Below are positions 42,416 to 51,737 of a stretch of DNA of 64,000 nucleotides, piece after piece (the first letter of the stretch is position 1; each line of letters opens with the position of its first letter). The stretch covers positions 1 to 64,000 of the forward strand of contig DASZJD010000054.1 of NCBI GenBank assembly GCA_035948415.1. Reading direction: 5' to 3'. Below the pieces are notes generated by a model. That model was not told the DNA's origin and did not search any database. It worked only from the letters and a program-made list of their open reading frames with translations. The DNA comes from Acidimicrobiia bacterium (GTDB lineage Bacteria > Actinomycetota > Acidimicrobiia > IMCC26256 > PALSA-555). The position numbers and the translations under genes were made by a program.

Positions 42416-43480
42416 ATGATTCTCCGCACGCGCCTCGCGCGCCGGGTCGCGGTGTCGACGCTGGCCCTCGGGCTCGTCGCCGCTGGCTCCGCCGGCGTCG
42501 CGAGCGCGACCACGGGCCAGAAGGGACAGCCGAAGGTGGCGGCGGCCACGCTGAACGGGTCGGGCTCGACCCTGACCGCGGCGTTCCTCCAGGCCACCAT
42601 CGCGGCGTTCAAGACCGCCCAGCCGAACGTCACCGTCAACTACGCCGGTGGCGGCTCCGGGAAGGGGCGCACCGACTTCGCGAACGGGGTGGTGCAGTTC
42701 GCGGGAACGGACGCGCCGTACGCGGCCGGTGCCGCGCCGAGCAAGGCCTTCGACTACATCCCGACCATCGTCTCGCCGGTCACCGTCTCGTACAACCTGT
42801 CCGGCGTGAAGAGCCTGCAGCTGTCGGCGGACACCATCGCGGGGCTCTTCAACGGCACGATCACCACGTGGAACGACCCCGCGGTCAAGGCTGACAACCC
42901 GAAGGCCAACCTGCCGAGCACGAAGGTCACGATTGCCCGCCGCTCGGACAGCTCGGGCACGACCCAGAACTTCACGACCTACCTCCAGGGGGCGTCCACG
43001 AAGTGGACCCTCGGCGCGGCGGCGACGGTCAACTGGCCGGCGAGCTCGGTGGGCGGCAACGGCAGCACCGCCGTGGCCACGAACGTCAAGAGCACCGACG
43101 GCGCGGTCGGCTACGTGGACTTCTCCGACGCCAAGGCCGCCGGGCTGAAGTTCGCGTCGGTCAAGAACGCGTCGGGCCAGTTCATCGCCCCGAGCGTGAA
43201 GAGCGCCACCCAGGCCCTCGTGGGCGTGAAGCAGAACCCGGACGAGACCTACAACCCGCTGAACACCAAGAACAAGGCGGGCTACGCGATCACGTCACCG
43301 ACGTACCTGCTCGTCGCCTCGACGCAGTCCGACGCCGCGGTCGGCAACGCGCTGAAGGCGTTCTTGACCTACATCGAGGACAACTCGACCAAGCTGGCCC
43401 CGGCCGTCGACTACGCGCCGATCCCCCCGGCGTTCCAGAAGGCCGCCCTGTCAGCGATCGCCAAGATCCAGGTCGGCTAA
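42416..43480 (+). CDS. pstS: Phosphate ABC transporter substrate-binding protein
   Basis: A 354-residue exported phosphate-binding protein. It starts with a signal peptide (TRLARRVAVSTLALGLVAAG, then ASA). The mature part opens with LNGSGSTLTAAFLQATIAAF and contains the phosphate-contact region RSDSSGTTQNFTTYL and the GVVQFAGTDAPY block. No lipobox is evident. The ATG at 42416 has GAGGAGG upstream. A long hairpin separates it from pstC and may set its higher expression. Confidence 0.94.
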   Translation: MILRTRLARRVAVSTLALGLVAAGSAGVASATTGQKGQPKVAAATLNGSGSTLTAAFLQATIAAFKTAQPNVTVNYAGGGSGKGRTDFANGVVQFAGTDAPYAAGAAPSKAFDYIPTIVSPVTVSYNLSGVKSLQLSADTIAGLFNGTITTWNDPAVKADNPKANLPSTKVTIARRSDSSGTTQNFTTYLQGASTKWTLGAAATVNWPASSVGGNGSTAVATNVKSTDGAVGYVDFSDAKAAGLKFASVKNASGQFIAPSVKSATQALVGVKQNPDETYNPLNTKNKAGYAITSPTYLLVASTQSDAAVGNALKAFLTYIEDNSTKLAPAVDYAPIPPAFQKAALSAIAKIQVG

Positions 43481-43486
43481 GCGCTC

Positions 43487-43533
43487 GGCACGGGAGGGGC
43501 GGGAGACTTTCCCCCGTCCGTCCCTCCCGTGCC
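43487..43533 (+). terminator. Hairpin between pstS and pstC
   Basis: GGCACGGGAGGG (43487-43498) and CCCTCCCGTGCC (43522-43533) form a perfect 12-bp stem with a 23-nt loop, just 6 bp after the pstS stop. No T-run follows, so it is not a classic intrinsic terminator. It probably attenuates transcription or protects the pstS message so that the binding protein exceeds the permease. Confidence 0.65.
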
Positions 43534-43550
43534 AGCATCCCCCAAGAGCT

Positions 43551-44537
43551 ATGGCTACCGAGACGCTCGACCCCCCGAAACCCCAGAGCCTGTCGGCGGG
43601 CCCGGTGCCGCCCGGTCGGGGCCCCGACCGCGTCTTTCGAGTGCTCACGCTCGCCGCCGGCCTGCTCGTACTGGTGATCCTGCTCCTGATCATCGTGACC
43701 ACGAGCGGGCAGGCCCAGTCGTGGTTCAGCGCCGAGGGCCTCGGCACCATCTTCAGCTCGAACTGGGACCCGGCCCACCACCACTTCGGCTCCCTCGGGC
43801 TGCTCGTCGGCACCATCGAGGTGTCGCTGATCGCGCTGCTCATCTCGGTGCCGGTGAGCGTCGGGCTCGCCCTCTTCGTGACCGAGGTGTCGCCGCGACG
43901 GCTGCGCCGGCCGATCGTGTACACGGTCGACCTGCTGGCCGCGGTCCCCTCGGTCGTGTTCGGGCTCTGGGCCCTCCAGATCCTCCTGAAGCCCCTCTCG
44001 GACGCCTACTCGTCCGTCGCCGACGGCACCGTCGGCTTCCCGCTCCTCGGCGCCCTGTTCTCGCACCCGAGCGCCTCGGGGCAGGCGATCATGACCGCCG
44101 GGATCGTCGTCGGGATCATGATCACCCCGATCGTCACCGCGATCACCCGCGAGGTGTTCGCCACCTGCCCCGCGTCCCAGAAGGAGGCCGCGCTGGCGCT
44201 CGGCGCCACCCGCTGGGAGATGATCCGCGGCGCGGTGTTCCCGCACGGCCGCAGCGGGGTCCTGTCGGCGGTCATGATCGGGTTCGGGCGCGCCGTCGGC
44301 GAGACCATCGCCGTCGCGCTCGTCGTCGGCTCGTCCCCGCAGCTCACCGCCCACATCTTCGGGCCCGGCGACACCATGGCGAGCATCATCGCCAACGAGT
44401 TCGGCGACGCCACCGGCACCTGGCGCTCGGCCCTCATCGGGCTCGGCCTGGCCCTGCTCGCGCTGACGGTCGTGATCGGGATCGTGGCGCGGACCGTGTT
44501 CGGGCGCTCCGAGCGCCGGCTCGGGGTGGTCCTGTGA
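43551..44537 (+). CDS. pstC: Phosphate ABC transporter permease PstC
   Basis: A 328-residue permease with six helices. The family motif EAALALGATRWEMIRGAVFP is the ABC permease coupling loop, and IGFGRAVGETIAVALVVG follows. It pairs with PstA. Its stop overlaps the pstA start (GTGA). Confidence 0.94.
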   Translation: MATETLDPPKPQSLSAGPVPPGRGPDRVFRVLTLAAGLLVLVILLLIIVTTSGQAQSWFSAEGLGTIFSSNWDPAHHHFGSLGLLVGTIEVSLIALLISVPVSVGLALFVTEVSPRRLRRPIVYTVDLLAAVPSVVFGLWALQILLKPLSDAYSSVADGTVGFPLLGALFSHPSASGQAIMTAGIVVGIMITPIVTAITREVFATCPASQKEAALALGATRWEMIRGAVFPHGRSGVLSAVMIGFGRAVGETIAVALVVGSSPQLTAHIFGPGDTMASIIANEFGDATGTWRSALIGLGLALLALTVVIGIVARTVFGRSERRLGVVL

Positions 44538-45442
44538 GCACGGCCACCGCCACCATCTCGGCCCCGCTCCTGCGGTCGCGCCCGGCGTCTCGGGCTCGCA
44601 AGGTGCGCAACCACGTCGCCACCGCGCTCATCGTGGGCTCGGTGCTCGTGACCCTCGTGCCGCTGATCTTCGTGGTGGCCTTCGTGGTGAACCGGGGCGG
44701 CGGGGTGTTCGGGTGGGCCTTCCTCACCCGCGACATCCCGATCCTGGACCGTGAGATCGGCGGCGGCATGAAGCCGGCGATCATCGGGACGCTCGTGATC
44801 ACCGGCGGCGCCACCGCGATGGCCGTGCCCCTCGGCATCCTCGGGGCGATCTACCTGAACGAGTACGGCCAGAGGGGCCGGCTCGCCCGCCTGATCCGGT
44901 TCCTGGCCGAGATCATGACCGGCGTCCCGTCGATCGTGATGGGCCTGTTCATCTACATCGTCTGGGTCCTGCACTTCAAGAACCAGACCGCGTTCGCCGG
45001 GTCGCTCGCGCTCGGCTGCCTCATGCTGCCGATCGTCATCCGCACGTCGGAGGAGATGCTGCGCCTGGTTCCCCACGAGCTGCGCGAGGGCAGCTACGCG
45101 CTCGGCAGCCGCAAGGTGCGCACGATCCGCACCGTGGTCCTGCCCCACGCCGCCCCCGGGATCGTGAGCGGGGCGCTCCTGGCGGTGGCCCGGGCCGCCG
45201 GCGAGACCGCCCCGCTGCTGTTCACGATCGGGATCGTGACCTCGGCGAACACCAGCCTGTTCCACGGTCCGACCACGGCGCTGTCGTTCCAGATCTTCCA
45301 CAACGCCACCTCGCCGTTCGTCGGCGCCCAGGACCGGGCCTACGGCGCCGCGCTCACGCTGATCCTGCTGGTCTTCGTCTTCACCGCGCTGGCGCGCGTC
45401 GTGACGACGATCTACGCCCGCCGCACCACGGCCGGAGCCTGA
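44534..45442 (+). CDS. pstA: Phosphate ABC transporter permease PstA
   Basis: A 302-residue permease. Helices include [20 protein letters not shown] and [19 protein letters not shown]; the coupling loop is [20 protein letters not shown] and [17 protein letters not shown] is the PstA block. The GTG at 44534 overlaps the pstC stop by 4 bp. It forms the channel with PstC. Confidence 0.94.
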   Translation: MSTATATISAPLLRSRPASRARKVRNHVATALIVGSVLVTLVPLIFVVAFVVNRGGGVFGWAFLTRDIPILDREIGGGMKPAIIGTLVITGGATAMAVPLGILGAIYLNEYGQRGRLARLIRFLAEIMTGVPSIVMGLFIYIVWVLHFKNQTAFAGSLALGCLMLPIVIRTSEEMLRLVPHELREGSYALGSRKVRTIRTVVLPHAAPGIVSGALLAVARAAGETAPLLFTIGIVTSANTSLFHGPTTALSFQIFHNATSPFVGAQDRAYGAALTLILLVFVFTALARVVTTIYARRTTAGA

Positions 45443-45458
45443 CGTGGAGGCCGCCCAC

Positions 45459-46346
45459 ATGCCCGAGCCCCGATTTGCCGCCGCTACAGTCGACCCCGTG
45501 CTCACCCGGCCGCCGGCCGAGCGACGCGAGGTCCCGGGCGAGTCCGCCCGGCCGGAGCCGGACCAGCGCCAGATCGTCTTCGAGCTCGCCGACGTCGAGG
45601 TTCGCTACCAGGGCGTGACCGCGGTGCAAGGTGTTGACCTGCGGGTCGCTGCCCGCGAGATCACCGCCTTCATCGGCCCGTCCGGCTGTGGCAAGACCAC
45701 CGTCCTGCGGACCCTGAACCGGATGCACGACATCACCCCGGGCGCCGAGGTGCGGGGCCGGATCACGTACCACGAAGAGGACCTCTACGGGCCCCGGGTG
45801 GACGTCGCCGAGGTCCGGCGGCGGATCGGCATGGTGTTCCAGAAGCCGAACCCGTTCCCGAAGTCGATCCACGACAACGTCGCCTACGGGCCCCGGATCA
45901 ACGGCCGGAAGCGCGGCGAGATGGCCGACCTCGTCGAGCACGCGCTCCGCCGCGCCGCCCTCTGGGACGAGGTGAAGGACAAGCTGCGGCAGAACGCCCT
46001 CGGCCTCTCCGGGGGCCAGCAGCAGCGGCTGTGCATCGCCCGGGCGCTGGCGGTCGAGCCTGACGTCGTTCTCATGGACGAGCCGTGCTCGGCCCTCGAC
46101 CCCATCGCCACCGCCCGCATCGAGGACCTCATGCAGGAGCTGAAGACCGACTTCACGCTCGTGATCGTCACCCACAACATGCAGCAGGCGGCACGGGCCT
46201 CGGACCGCACCGCCTTCTTCACCTCAGACGTCGACGACGCCGGACGGCGCGTCGGGCGCCTCGTCGAGTTCGACACCACCGAGCGGCTCTTCACCCAGCC
46301 CACCGACCCTCGGACGGAGGGCTACATCACCGGGCGGTTCGGTTGA
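45459..46346 (+). CDS. pstB: Phosphate ABC transporter ATP-binding protein
   Basis: A 295-residue ABC ATPase. Walker A is GPSGCGKTT, the signature [15 protein letters not shown], Walker [14 protein letters not shown] and the switch His in [10 protein letters not shown]. The ATG at 45459 has GGAGG 10 nt upstream; a GTG at 45444 is possible. The stop overlaps the TTG start of phoR (TTGA). Confidence 0.95.
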   Translation: MPEPRFAAATVDPVLTRPPAERREVPGESARPEPDQRQIVFELADVEVRYQGVTAVQGVDLRVAAREITAFIGPSGCGKTTVLRTLNRMHDITPGAEVRGRITYHEEDLYGPRVDVAEVRRRIGMVFQKPNPFPKSIHDNVAYGPRINGRKRGEMADLVEHALRRAALWDEVKDKLRQNALGLSGGQQQRLCIARALAVEPDVVLMDEPCSALDPIATARIEDLMQELKTDFTLVIVTHNMQQAARASDRTAFFTSDVDDAGRRVGRLVEFDTTERLFTQPTDPRTEGYITGRFG

Positions 46347-47425
46347 GAGCACCGTCGGCCCCGGCGAGCGGCCCGGGGGACAGCGACGCAGTCCCCGACA
46401 ACGACGCCTGCCGGCGGCTCGTCCACGCCCTCGACAGCGTGCCCGACGGGGTCATCGTCGTCGACGCCGCCGGCCGCGAGGAGTTCCGCAACACCGCCGC
46501 GCTGCGGTTCCGGGACGCCCGCCACGCCGAGGCGCTGGCCGAGCACGCCGTGGCGCAGCTGGTGGAGCGGGCCCGCCAGGGCGAGGTCGCCGAGCGGGAG
46601 CTGCCGCTGTTCGGCCCGCCGCGCGAGGTGCTGGTGCTGCGCGCCCTGCCGCTCGGCGACGACGGCGACGCGCTCGGCGCGGTGGCGCTGATCCACGACG
46701 TCACCGACGCCCGCCGGGTCGAGAGCGTCCGGCGCGACTTCGTCGCCAACGTGAGCCACGAGCTGAAGACCCCGATCGGCGCCCTCGGGCTGCTCGCCGA
46801 GACCATCGCCTCGGCCGACGACGTCGAGGTCGTCCGACGCCTCGCCGAGCAGCTCGTCCGCGAGTCGGACCGGCTCGGCCGCATCGTCGACGACCTCCTC
46901 GACCTGAGCCTCATCGAGGCCCAGGCCGCCCCGACCCGCGAGCCGACCCCGGTGCACGTGCTGGTGGAGGAGGCGGTGGAGCGGCTCGGCGCGCTGGCCC
47001 TCGCCCGGGGGATCCCGCTCCGCACCGAGCCCGCCGACGAGGACCTGATGGTGCGGTGCGACCCGACCCAGCTCGTCAGCGCGATCACGAACCTCCTCGA
47101 CAACGCGGTGAAGTACTCCGACCACGGCCAGGAGGTGGAGGTCGGCGCGGTGCCGGAGGGCGACCAGGTCGTGGTGTGCGTGCGCGACCACGGCATCGGG
47201 ATCCCGTCCCGCGACCTCGAGCGGGTGTTCGAACGCTTCTACCGGGTGGACAAGGCCCGCAGCCGGGCCACCGGCGGCACCGGGCTCGGGCTCTCGATCG
47301 TGCGCCACGTCGCCGAGGCGCACGGCGGCGAGGTGACCGTCGAGTCGACGGAGGGGGAGGGCTCGACCTTCCGCCTCGCCATCCCGCTCGCCGACGCCGA
47401 GCGCCACGTGGCGGAGGCGTCCTGA
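46343..47425 (+). CDS. phoR: Sensor histidine kinase PhoR/SenX3-type, no membrane segment
   Basis: A 360-residue kinase starting with a TTG in a 4-bp overlap with pstB. An N-terminal PAS domain ([20 protein letters not shown] through [13 protein letters not shown]) is followed by HisKA with the phosphorylated His in [17 protein letters not shown] and a HATPase domain ([50 protein letters not shown]). SenX3 and PhoR normally have N-terminal membrane helices; none is present here. The protein is probably soluble and recruited by PhoU. Next to phoB as its partner. Confidence 0.9.
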   Translation: MRAPSAPASGPGDSDAVPDNDACRRLVHALDSVPDGVIVVDAAGREEFRNTAALRFRDARHAEALAEHAVAQLVERARQGEVAERELPLFGPPREVLVLRALPLGDDGDALGAVALIHDVTDARRVESVRRDFVANVSHELKTPIGALGLLAETIASADDVEVVRRLAEQLVRESDRLGRIVDDLLDLSLIEAQAAPTREPTPVHVLVEEAVERLGALALARGIPLRTEPADEDLMVRCDPTQLVSAITNLLDNAVKYSDHGQEVEVGAVPEGDQVVVCVRDHGIGIPSRDLERVFERFYRVDKARSRATGGTGLGLSIVRHVAEAHGGEVTVESTEGEGSTFRLAIPLADAERHVAEAS

Positions 47426-48123
47426 TGGCCGAGCCCCCCACGATCCTCGTCGTCGACGACGAGCAGTCGTACCGCGACGCGCTCTCGGTGGCGCTCCAGC
47501 GGGAGGGCTTCACGGTCGAGACCGCCGCCGACGGCGCCGAGGCCATCGCCCGCTTCGACGCCGCGCGACCGGCGCTGATCCTCCTCGACGTGATGCTGCC
47601 GCACATGTCGGGCGTGGACGTGTGCCGCGAGCTGCGGACCCGATCGCAGGTGCCGATCATCATGGTGACGGCGCGGAACGCCGAGATCGACGCCGTCGTC
47701 GGCCTCGAGGTCGGCGCCGACGACTACGTCACGAAGCCGTTCCGGCTGCGGGAGCTGGTCGCCCGCGTGCGGGCGGCGCTGCGGCGGGCGCCGAACGTCG
47801 ACGGCCCGGCCCCGGCGGTCGAGGTGATCGAGATCGGGGACGTGAAGCTCGACGCCGGCCGTCACGAGGTGTTCGTGCACGACTCGCTCGTGCCGCTGCC
47901 GCTCAAGGAGTTCGAGCTGCTCGAGCTGCTGCTCCTGAACGCCGGGCGGGTCCTCACCCGCGACGTGCTCATCGACCGCATCTGGGGCCCGAACTACTAC
48001 GGCGACACGAAGACCCTCGACGTGCACATCAAGCGGCTGCGGGCCAAGCTCGAGACCGACCCCGCCAACCCGACCCGGATCGTGACCGTGCGCGGCGTCG
48101 GGTACCGGTACGAGAAGAACTGA
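47425..48123 (+). CDS. phoB: Response regulator PhoB/RegX3-type
   Basis: A 232-residue OmpR/PhoB-family regulator. The receiver domain has acidic residues in VVDDEQ, the phosphorylated Asp in LILLDVMLPHMSG and the switch Lys in DDYVTKPFRLREL. The winged helix follows (LPLKEFELLELLLLNAGRVL, TKTLDVHIKRLRAKLE, VRGVGYRYE). Its ATG shares a base with the phoR stop. It should bind PHO boxes such as the one at 42306. Confidence 0.94.
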   Translation: MAEPPTILVVDDEQSYRDALSVALQREGFTVETAADGAEAIARFDAARPALILLDVMLPHMSGVDVCRELRTRSQVPIIMVTARNAEIDAVVGLEVGADDYVTKPFRLRELVARVRAALRRAPNVDGPAPAVEVIEIGDVKLDAGRHEVFVHDSLVPLPLKEFELLELLLLNAGRVLTRDVLIDRIWGPNYYGDTKTLDVHIKRLRAKLETDPANPTRIVTVRGVGYRYEKN

Positions 48124-48132
48124 CCGCACCGG

Positions 48133-48684
48133 TCACGAGGCGCGGGGGGCACCACCCGGCCCGGCGTCCCGCGCCCCGGGTGACGACGCCGGCGCCCGGC
48201 GCAGCTCGTCCAGCCATCCGAGGACGGCGCGCTCGTAGGCGACGCCGAAGGCGAGCACCGCGGCGGTGTGCTCGTCGGGCGCCACGATGCGCTCGTACAG
48301 CGCCAGGCGCTGCTCGTGATCGGCGCGGCGGGCCTCGAGGAAGCGGTCGCGGGTGGCCGGGTCCACGTGCCTCCCGAACCAGAGGGTGACGAGCAGCGGG
48401 AACCGGATCTGCTCCGGGCCCGGGTCCTTCGTCACCCAGGCCTGGAAGGCGCGCCGCCCGGCGGCGGTGATCGTGAACGGCCGCCGGTCGCGGACGCCCG
48501 GTGGCCCCGCCTTCACGAGCTTGCGGGCCTCGAGGGCCTGCAGCTCCCGGTAGACGTGGCTCGGCGTGATGTTCCAGAAGCGGCCGAGGCCGCCCTCGAC
48601 GCGCTGCAGGAGGTCCCAGCCCGTCATCGGGCCGTCGGCGAGGAACCCGAGGAGCGAGCCCTGGGTCGGGTTCAGTGCCGCCAC
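48133..48684 (-). CDS. PadR family transcriptional regulator
   Basis: A 183-residue PadR regulator: a winged helix at the N-terminus (TQGSLLGFLADGPMTGWDLL, FWNITPSHVYRELQALEARK, GVRDRRPFTITAAGRRAFQ) followed by a helical dimer arm. The start is a GTG at 48684 with AGAAGGGA upstream. It converges with phoB and is divergent from the PhyH-like dioxygenase gene, which it may control. PadR proteins often respond to small aromatic or drug molecules. Confidence 0.87.
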   Translation of the reverse strand: MAALNPTQGSLLGFLADGPMTGWDLLQRVEGGLGRFWNITPSHVYRELQALEARKLVKAGPPGVRDRRPFTITAAGRRAFQAWVTKDPGPEQIRFPLLVTLWFGRHVDPATRDRFLEARRADHEQRLALYERIVAPDEHTAAVLAFGVAYERAVLGWLDELRRAPASSPGARDAGPGGAPRAS

Positions 48685-48743
48685 CTTGACATTCCCTTCT
48701 GGAGGGTTAGGGTCGAGCCCGGTAGTCCCTTAGGGAGGATGCG

Positions 48744-49493
48744 ATGGTAGACGCGGCCCTGGCCTCGCTCGAGCGGGACGGCTACGCCCGCATCCCGGAC
48801 GCGGTGCCGCTCGATCTCGTCGCCGCGGCCCGGGCCGACCTGACGACGATCCTCGAGCGCACGCCCACCGGCCGCGACGACTTCGAGGGTCGGCGCACCC
48901 AGCGTGTCTACGCCCTCTTCGCCAAGACGCGCGCCCTCGACGCCTTCGCGCTCCACCCGGCGGTCCTCGAGCTCCTCGACCGCGTCTTGGGTTGCTACCA
49001 GCTGAGCGCGCCGGCGGCGATCGCCATCGGCCCGGGCGAGACCGCGCAGCCCCTCCACCCCGACGACGCCATTTACCCGGTCAACCGGCCCCACGCCGAG
49101 CTGGTCGTGAACGTGATGTGGCCCCTCGAGGACTTCACCGAGGCGAACGGCGCCACGCGGATCGTCCCCGGCAGCCACCGGTGGGTCGACGAGCGGCCCG
49201 GGCCCGACACCCCGACGGTCGCGATCGACCTGCCGGCCGGTGCCGCGCTCGTCTACCTCGGCAGCGTGTGGCACGGTGGCGGCGCCAACCACACCGACCG
49301 GGCTCGGCTCGGGGTGGTGCTGCACTACGCGGCGGCGTGGCTCCGCCCGGTCGAGAGCCACCTCCTCGCCGTCCCTCCCGACGCGGCCGCGCCGCTGCCG
49401 CCGCGCCTGCAGGAGCTCCTCGGCTACAACATCTGCCCGCCGTTCATCGGCTACGTCGACGGGCGGCACCCGCGCGCGCTGCTCGGCCGGTAG
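48744..49493 (+). CDS. Phytanoyl-CoA dioxygenase (PhyH) family protein
   Basis: A 249-residue Fe(II)/2-oxoglutarate oxygenase. The iron ligands are His and Asp in QPLHPDDAIYP and the distal His in GSVWHGGGANH; the 2OG-binding Arg is in DRARLGVVLHY. The middle shows the PhyH pattern ATRIVPGSHRW. Such enzymes hydroxylate small molecules or acyl chains in secondary metabolism. The ATG at 48744 has AGGGAGG upstream, within a TCCCT-T-AGGGA dyad (48726-48736). It is divergent from PadR. Confidence 0.87.
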   Translation: MVDAALASLERDGYARIPDAVPLDLVAAARADLTTILERTPTGRDDFEGRRTQRVYALFAKTRALDAFALHPAVLELLDRVLGCYQLSAPAAIAIGPGETAQPLHPDDAIYPVNRPHAELVVNVMWPLEDFTEANGATRIVPGSHRWVDERPGPDTPTVAIDLPAGAALVYLGSVWHGGGANHTDRARLGVVLHYAAAWLRPVESHLLAVPPDAAAPLPPRLQELLGYNICPPFIGYVDGRHPRALLGR

Positions 49494-49508
49494 ACGCGCG
49501 CCGACCGT

Positions 49509-50279
49509 TCAGCGCGACGCGGGCGCGCCGGCGCGGGCGTACTCGATGGCGGCGGCGGCCGCGGTGGCGGGCGCCCCCTCGATCCCCGACAGCTCGGTGG
49601 CCGCCGCGTACCCGGCTCGCACGAGGCCGACGTCGGTGTCGGGATCGGGCTCGCCCCGGTGGCCGTCGTACACGAGCCGCAACTCGCCCGGCGCGGTCTC
49701 GGCGTGCCACCACTCGGCGAACGGAGCCGGGCGCCCGGCCCGGACCCCGCGCAGCTCCGCGAGCGGGAGGTTCGGCACGTTCAGGCTCAGGATCCGGCCC
49801 TGCAGCGCGGCGGCGGCGGGGACGGCGGCGGCGGCCAGGACCGCGGCGGTGTCCCAGTGCTCGGCGTCGCCCCAGCCGAGGCTGACCGCGACGCCGGGCA
49901 GCCCGAGCACGAGGCCCGTGAGCGCGGCGCCGACGGTCCCGGAGTGCAGGACGAGGTGACCGGTGTTCAGGCCCTGGTTGACGCCCGAGGCCACGAACTC
50001 GGGCCGGGGGCCGAAGGACCCGAGGCCGCCCGCGTACACCGCCGCCGCCGGCGACGTCGCCAGCGCGTGCACGGGCACGCCTGGGAGGTCCGGCCACTCG
50101 ATGCTGATCCGCCCGATCGGGCCCGACCGGTGCAGCCGGCCGATCCCGGCGCCGGCGCCGCTGTGCTCGCCGTCGGGGGCGACGACGACGACCTCGTAGC
50201 CGGCCTGCACCAGCGCCCGGGCCAGGGCCCGCAACCCCGGTGCCTCGACGCCGTCGTCGTTCGTAACGAGGATCCGCAC
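49509..50279 (-). CDS. surE: 5'/3'-nucleotidase SurE
   Basis: SurE is a metal-dependent phosphatase acting on nucleoside monophosphates. The N-terminal signature MRILVTNDDGVEAPGLRALA carries the metal Asp pair, followed by VVAPDGEHSGAGAGIG (substrate loop) and VASGVNQGLNTGHLVLHSGT with the Asn ligand. The length of 256 residues is usual. The GTG at 50279 follows TACCGT by 6 nt, a leaderless start. It converges with PhyH. Confidence 0.9.
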   Translation of the reverse strand: MRILVTNDDGVEAPGLRALARALVQAGYEVVVVAPDGEHSGAGAGIGRLHRSGPIGRISIEWPDLPGVPVHALATSPAAAVYAGGLGSFGPRPEFVASGVNQGLNTGHLVLHSGTVGAALTGLVLGLPGVAVSLGWGDAEHWDTAAVLAAAAVPAAAALQGRILSLNVPNLPLAELRGVRAGRPAPFAEWWHAETAPGELRLVYDGHRGEPDPDTDVGLVRAGYAAATELSGIEGAPATAAAAAIEYARAGAPASR

Positions 50280-50385
50280 CGCCGGACGGTAGCCGCTGGC
50301 CTCGTCAGGCCTGGCCGGTGCGCTCGTTGCGCGAGCGCCGGCGCGTCGGCCAGGGTGCGGCGGTGCAGCAGCCGCGGCGGCGGCG

Positions 50386-51060
50386 ATGACCGCGATCTCG
50401 CTCGCGGTCCTCGACCTCGCCGGGACGACCGTGCAGGACGACGGCGCCGTCGAGGCGGCGTTCGTCGACGCGCTCGGGGCGGTCGACGCCGGGCCGGGCA
50501 CCCCCGGGTACCCCGATCGGCTCGCGTACCTGCGGCGCACGATGGGGCGCTCGAAGATCGAGGTGTTCCGGGCCGTCCTCGGCGACGAGGCCGGGGCGCA
50601 GCGCGCCAACGTCGCCTTCGAGGCCGCCTACGGCGACCGCGTCGCGTCGGGCGCGGTCCAGCCGATCCCGGGGGCCGCGGCGGCACTGGCCACGCTGCGA
50701 CAGGCCGGCGTGCGGGTGTGCCTCACCACCGGCTTCTCGCCCGCGACCCTCGACGCCCTGCTCGGGGCGCTCGGCTGGCACGACGCGGTGGACCTAGCGC
50801 TGGCGCCCGGGCCGGGGATCCGGGGGCGGCCGCATCCCGACCTGGTGCTGCACGCGGTGCTGCGCCTCGAGATCGACGACGTGCGCGGCGTGGCGGTGGC
50901 CGGCGACACCGCCAACGACCTCCTCGCCGGCACCCGAGCCGGCGCCTCCGTGGTGGCCGGGGTGCTCACGGGCGCGCACGGGCGCGCCGAGCTGGCGGCG
51001 GCGCCGCACACCCACCTGCTCGACTCGGTCGCTGACTTCCCGGCCCTCTGCCTCGGCTGA
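50386..51060 (+). CDS. Phosphonatase-like HAD hydrolase (PhnX-like)
   Basis: A 224-residue HAD hydrolase. Motif I is AVLDLAGTTVQD (Asp nucleophile, AGT as in phosphonoacetaldehyde hydrolase), motif II the Thr in VCLTTGFSPATL, and motif IV VAVAGDTANDLLAG. The cap segment RTMGRSKIEVFRA aligns with MGLLKIDHVRA of PhnX, so the Schiff-base lysine appears kept. It belongs with the phosphonatase-like group that cleaves C-P bonds or acts as a phosphatase. It faces an HD protein of the PhnZ type across a 9-bp gap, a hint of phosphonate use. Confidence 0.8.
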   Translation: MTAISLAVLDLAGTTVQDDGAVEAAFVDALGAVDAGPGTPGYPDRLAYLRRTMGRSKIEVFRAVLGDEAGAQRANVAFEAAYGDRVASGAVQPIPGAAAALATLRQAGVRVCLTTGFSPATLDALLGALGWHDAVDLALAPGPGIRGRPHPDLVLHAVLRLEIDDVRGVAVAGDTANDLLAGTRAGASVVAGVLTGAHGRAELAAAPHTHLLDSVADFPALCLG

Positions 51061-51068
51061 CGGCCGGG

Positions 51069-51623
51069 TCAGGCCGCGGGCCGGGCCAGACGCTCGACCG
51101 CGGCCCGCCAGTAGCCGAGGCCGGGGACCCGGGCGCCGGGCACCTTGGCGGCGTCGTCGGCGCGCCGGAGCGTGAGACAGGCCTCGAGGTCCGGGAACGC
51201 GAGCAGCGCCACGCGCTCCTCGGGGTCGAGGAGCCCGCCCTGGGCGCGGAGCGTGTCGAGGCTGCGGGGGCTGAGCCGGTGGCGGTAGCGGGGGTCGGTG
51301 GTCACGAGGTAGCGCTTGGCCTCGTCGTGGCGGGCCACGAGGGCGGCGACCCGGCTGCCGAGCAGGCCGGCGACGGCGTCGGCCCCGACCGCGGCGTGGG
51401 ACTCCGGGCGGCCCGGGGTCAGGACGGTGCCGAGGTCGTGGACGAGCCCGGCGACCTGGAGCTCCGCGTCGGCGGGGGCGACCCGCTCCAGGATGGCGGC
51501 GCACTGGAGGGCGTGGGCAAGCAGGTCGACCGGCTCGTCGTCGTCGACGTCGCGACCCGCCTCGAGCGCGGCGAGGATCTCGTCGCTGGTGCGCAGCCGC
51601 ACGGTCAGCGACAACCGAGTCAC
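51069..51623 (-). CDS. HD-domain oxygenase of PhnZ type
   Basis: A 184-residue HD-domain protein. Metal-ligand candidates are the His in LLAHALQCAAIL, His-Asp in VAGLVHDLGTV, His in ESHAAVGADA, His in ARHDEAKRYLV and Asp in LRRADDAAKVPG. The block DEAKRYLVTTDPRYRHRLSP and the QGG/AAKVPG pattern match the phosphonate-operon HD proteins, whose known member PhnZ uses a di-iron site and oxygen to split 2-amino-1-hydroxyethylphosphonate. The start is set at GTG 51623; upstream codons look non-homologous. The conserved N-terminal Tyr of PhnZ is not obvious (GRDVDDDEPVD). Converges with the PhnX-like gene. Confidence 0.72.
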   Translation of the reverse strand: MTRLSLTVRLRTSDEILAALEAGRDVDDDEPVDLLAHALQCAAILERVAPADAELQVAGLVHDLGTVLTPGRPESHAAVGADAVAGLLGSRVAALVARHDEAKRYLVTTDPRYRHRLSPRSLDTLRAQGGLLDPEERVALLAFPDLEACLTLRRADDAAKVPGARVPGLGYWRAAVERLARPAA

Positions 51624-51737
51624 GCCGACGATTCTCCGCGCCCAGGCCGCGACGCCAAGGCGGAGGGGCGATCGTTCACCTGCCGCCACGGAGGCGTCAC
51701 CCCCTCGCCCGGCGCCGTTCACCCGGACCGGGCGACC

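Noticed and set aside
43487-43533. True rho-independent terminator after pstS
   Set aside because: The stem is strong but no U-tract follows and pstC is 17 bp on, so full termination is unlikely.
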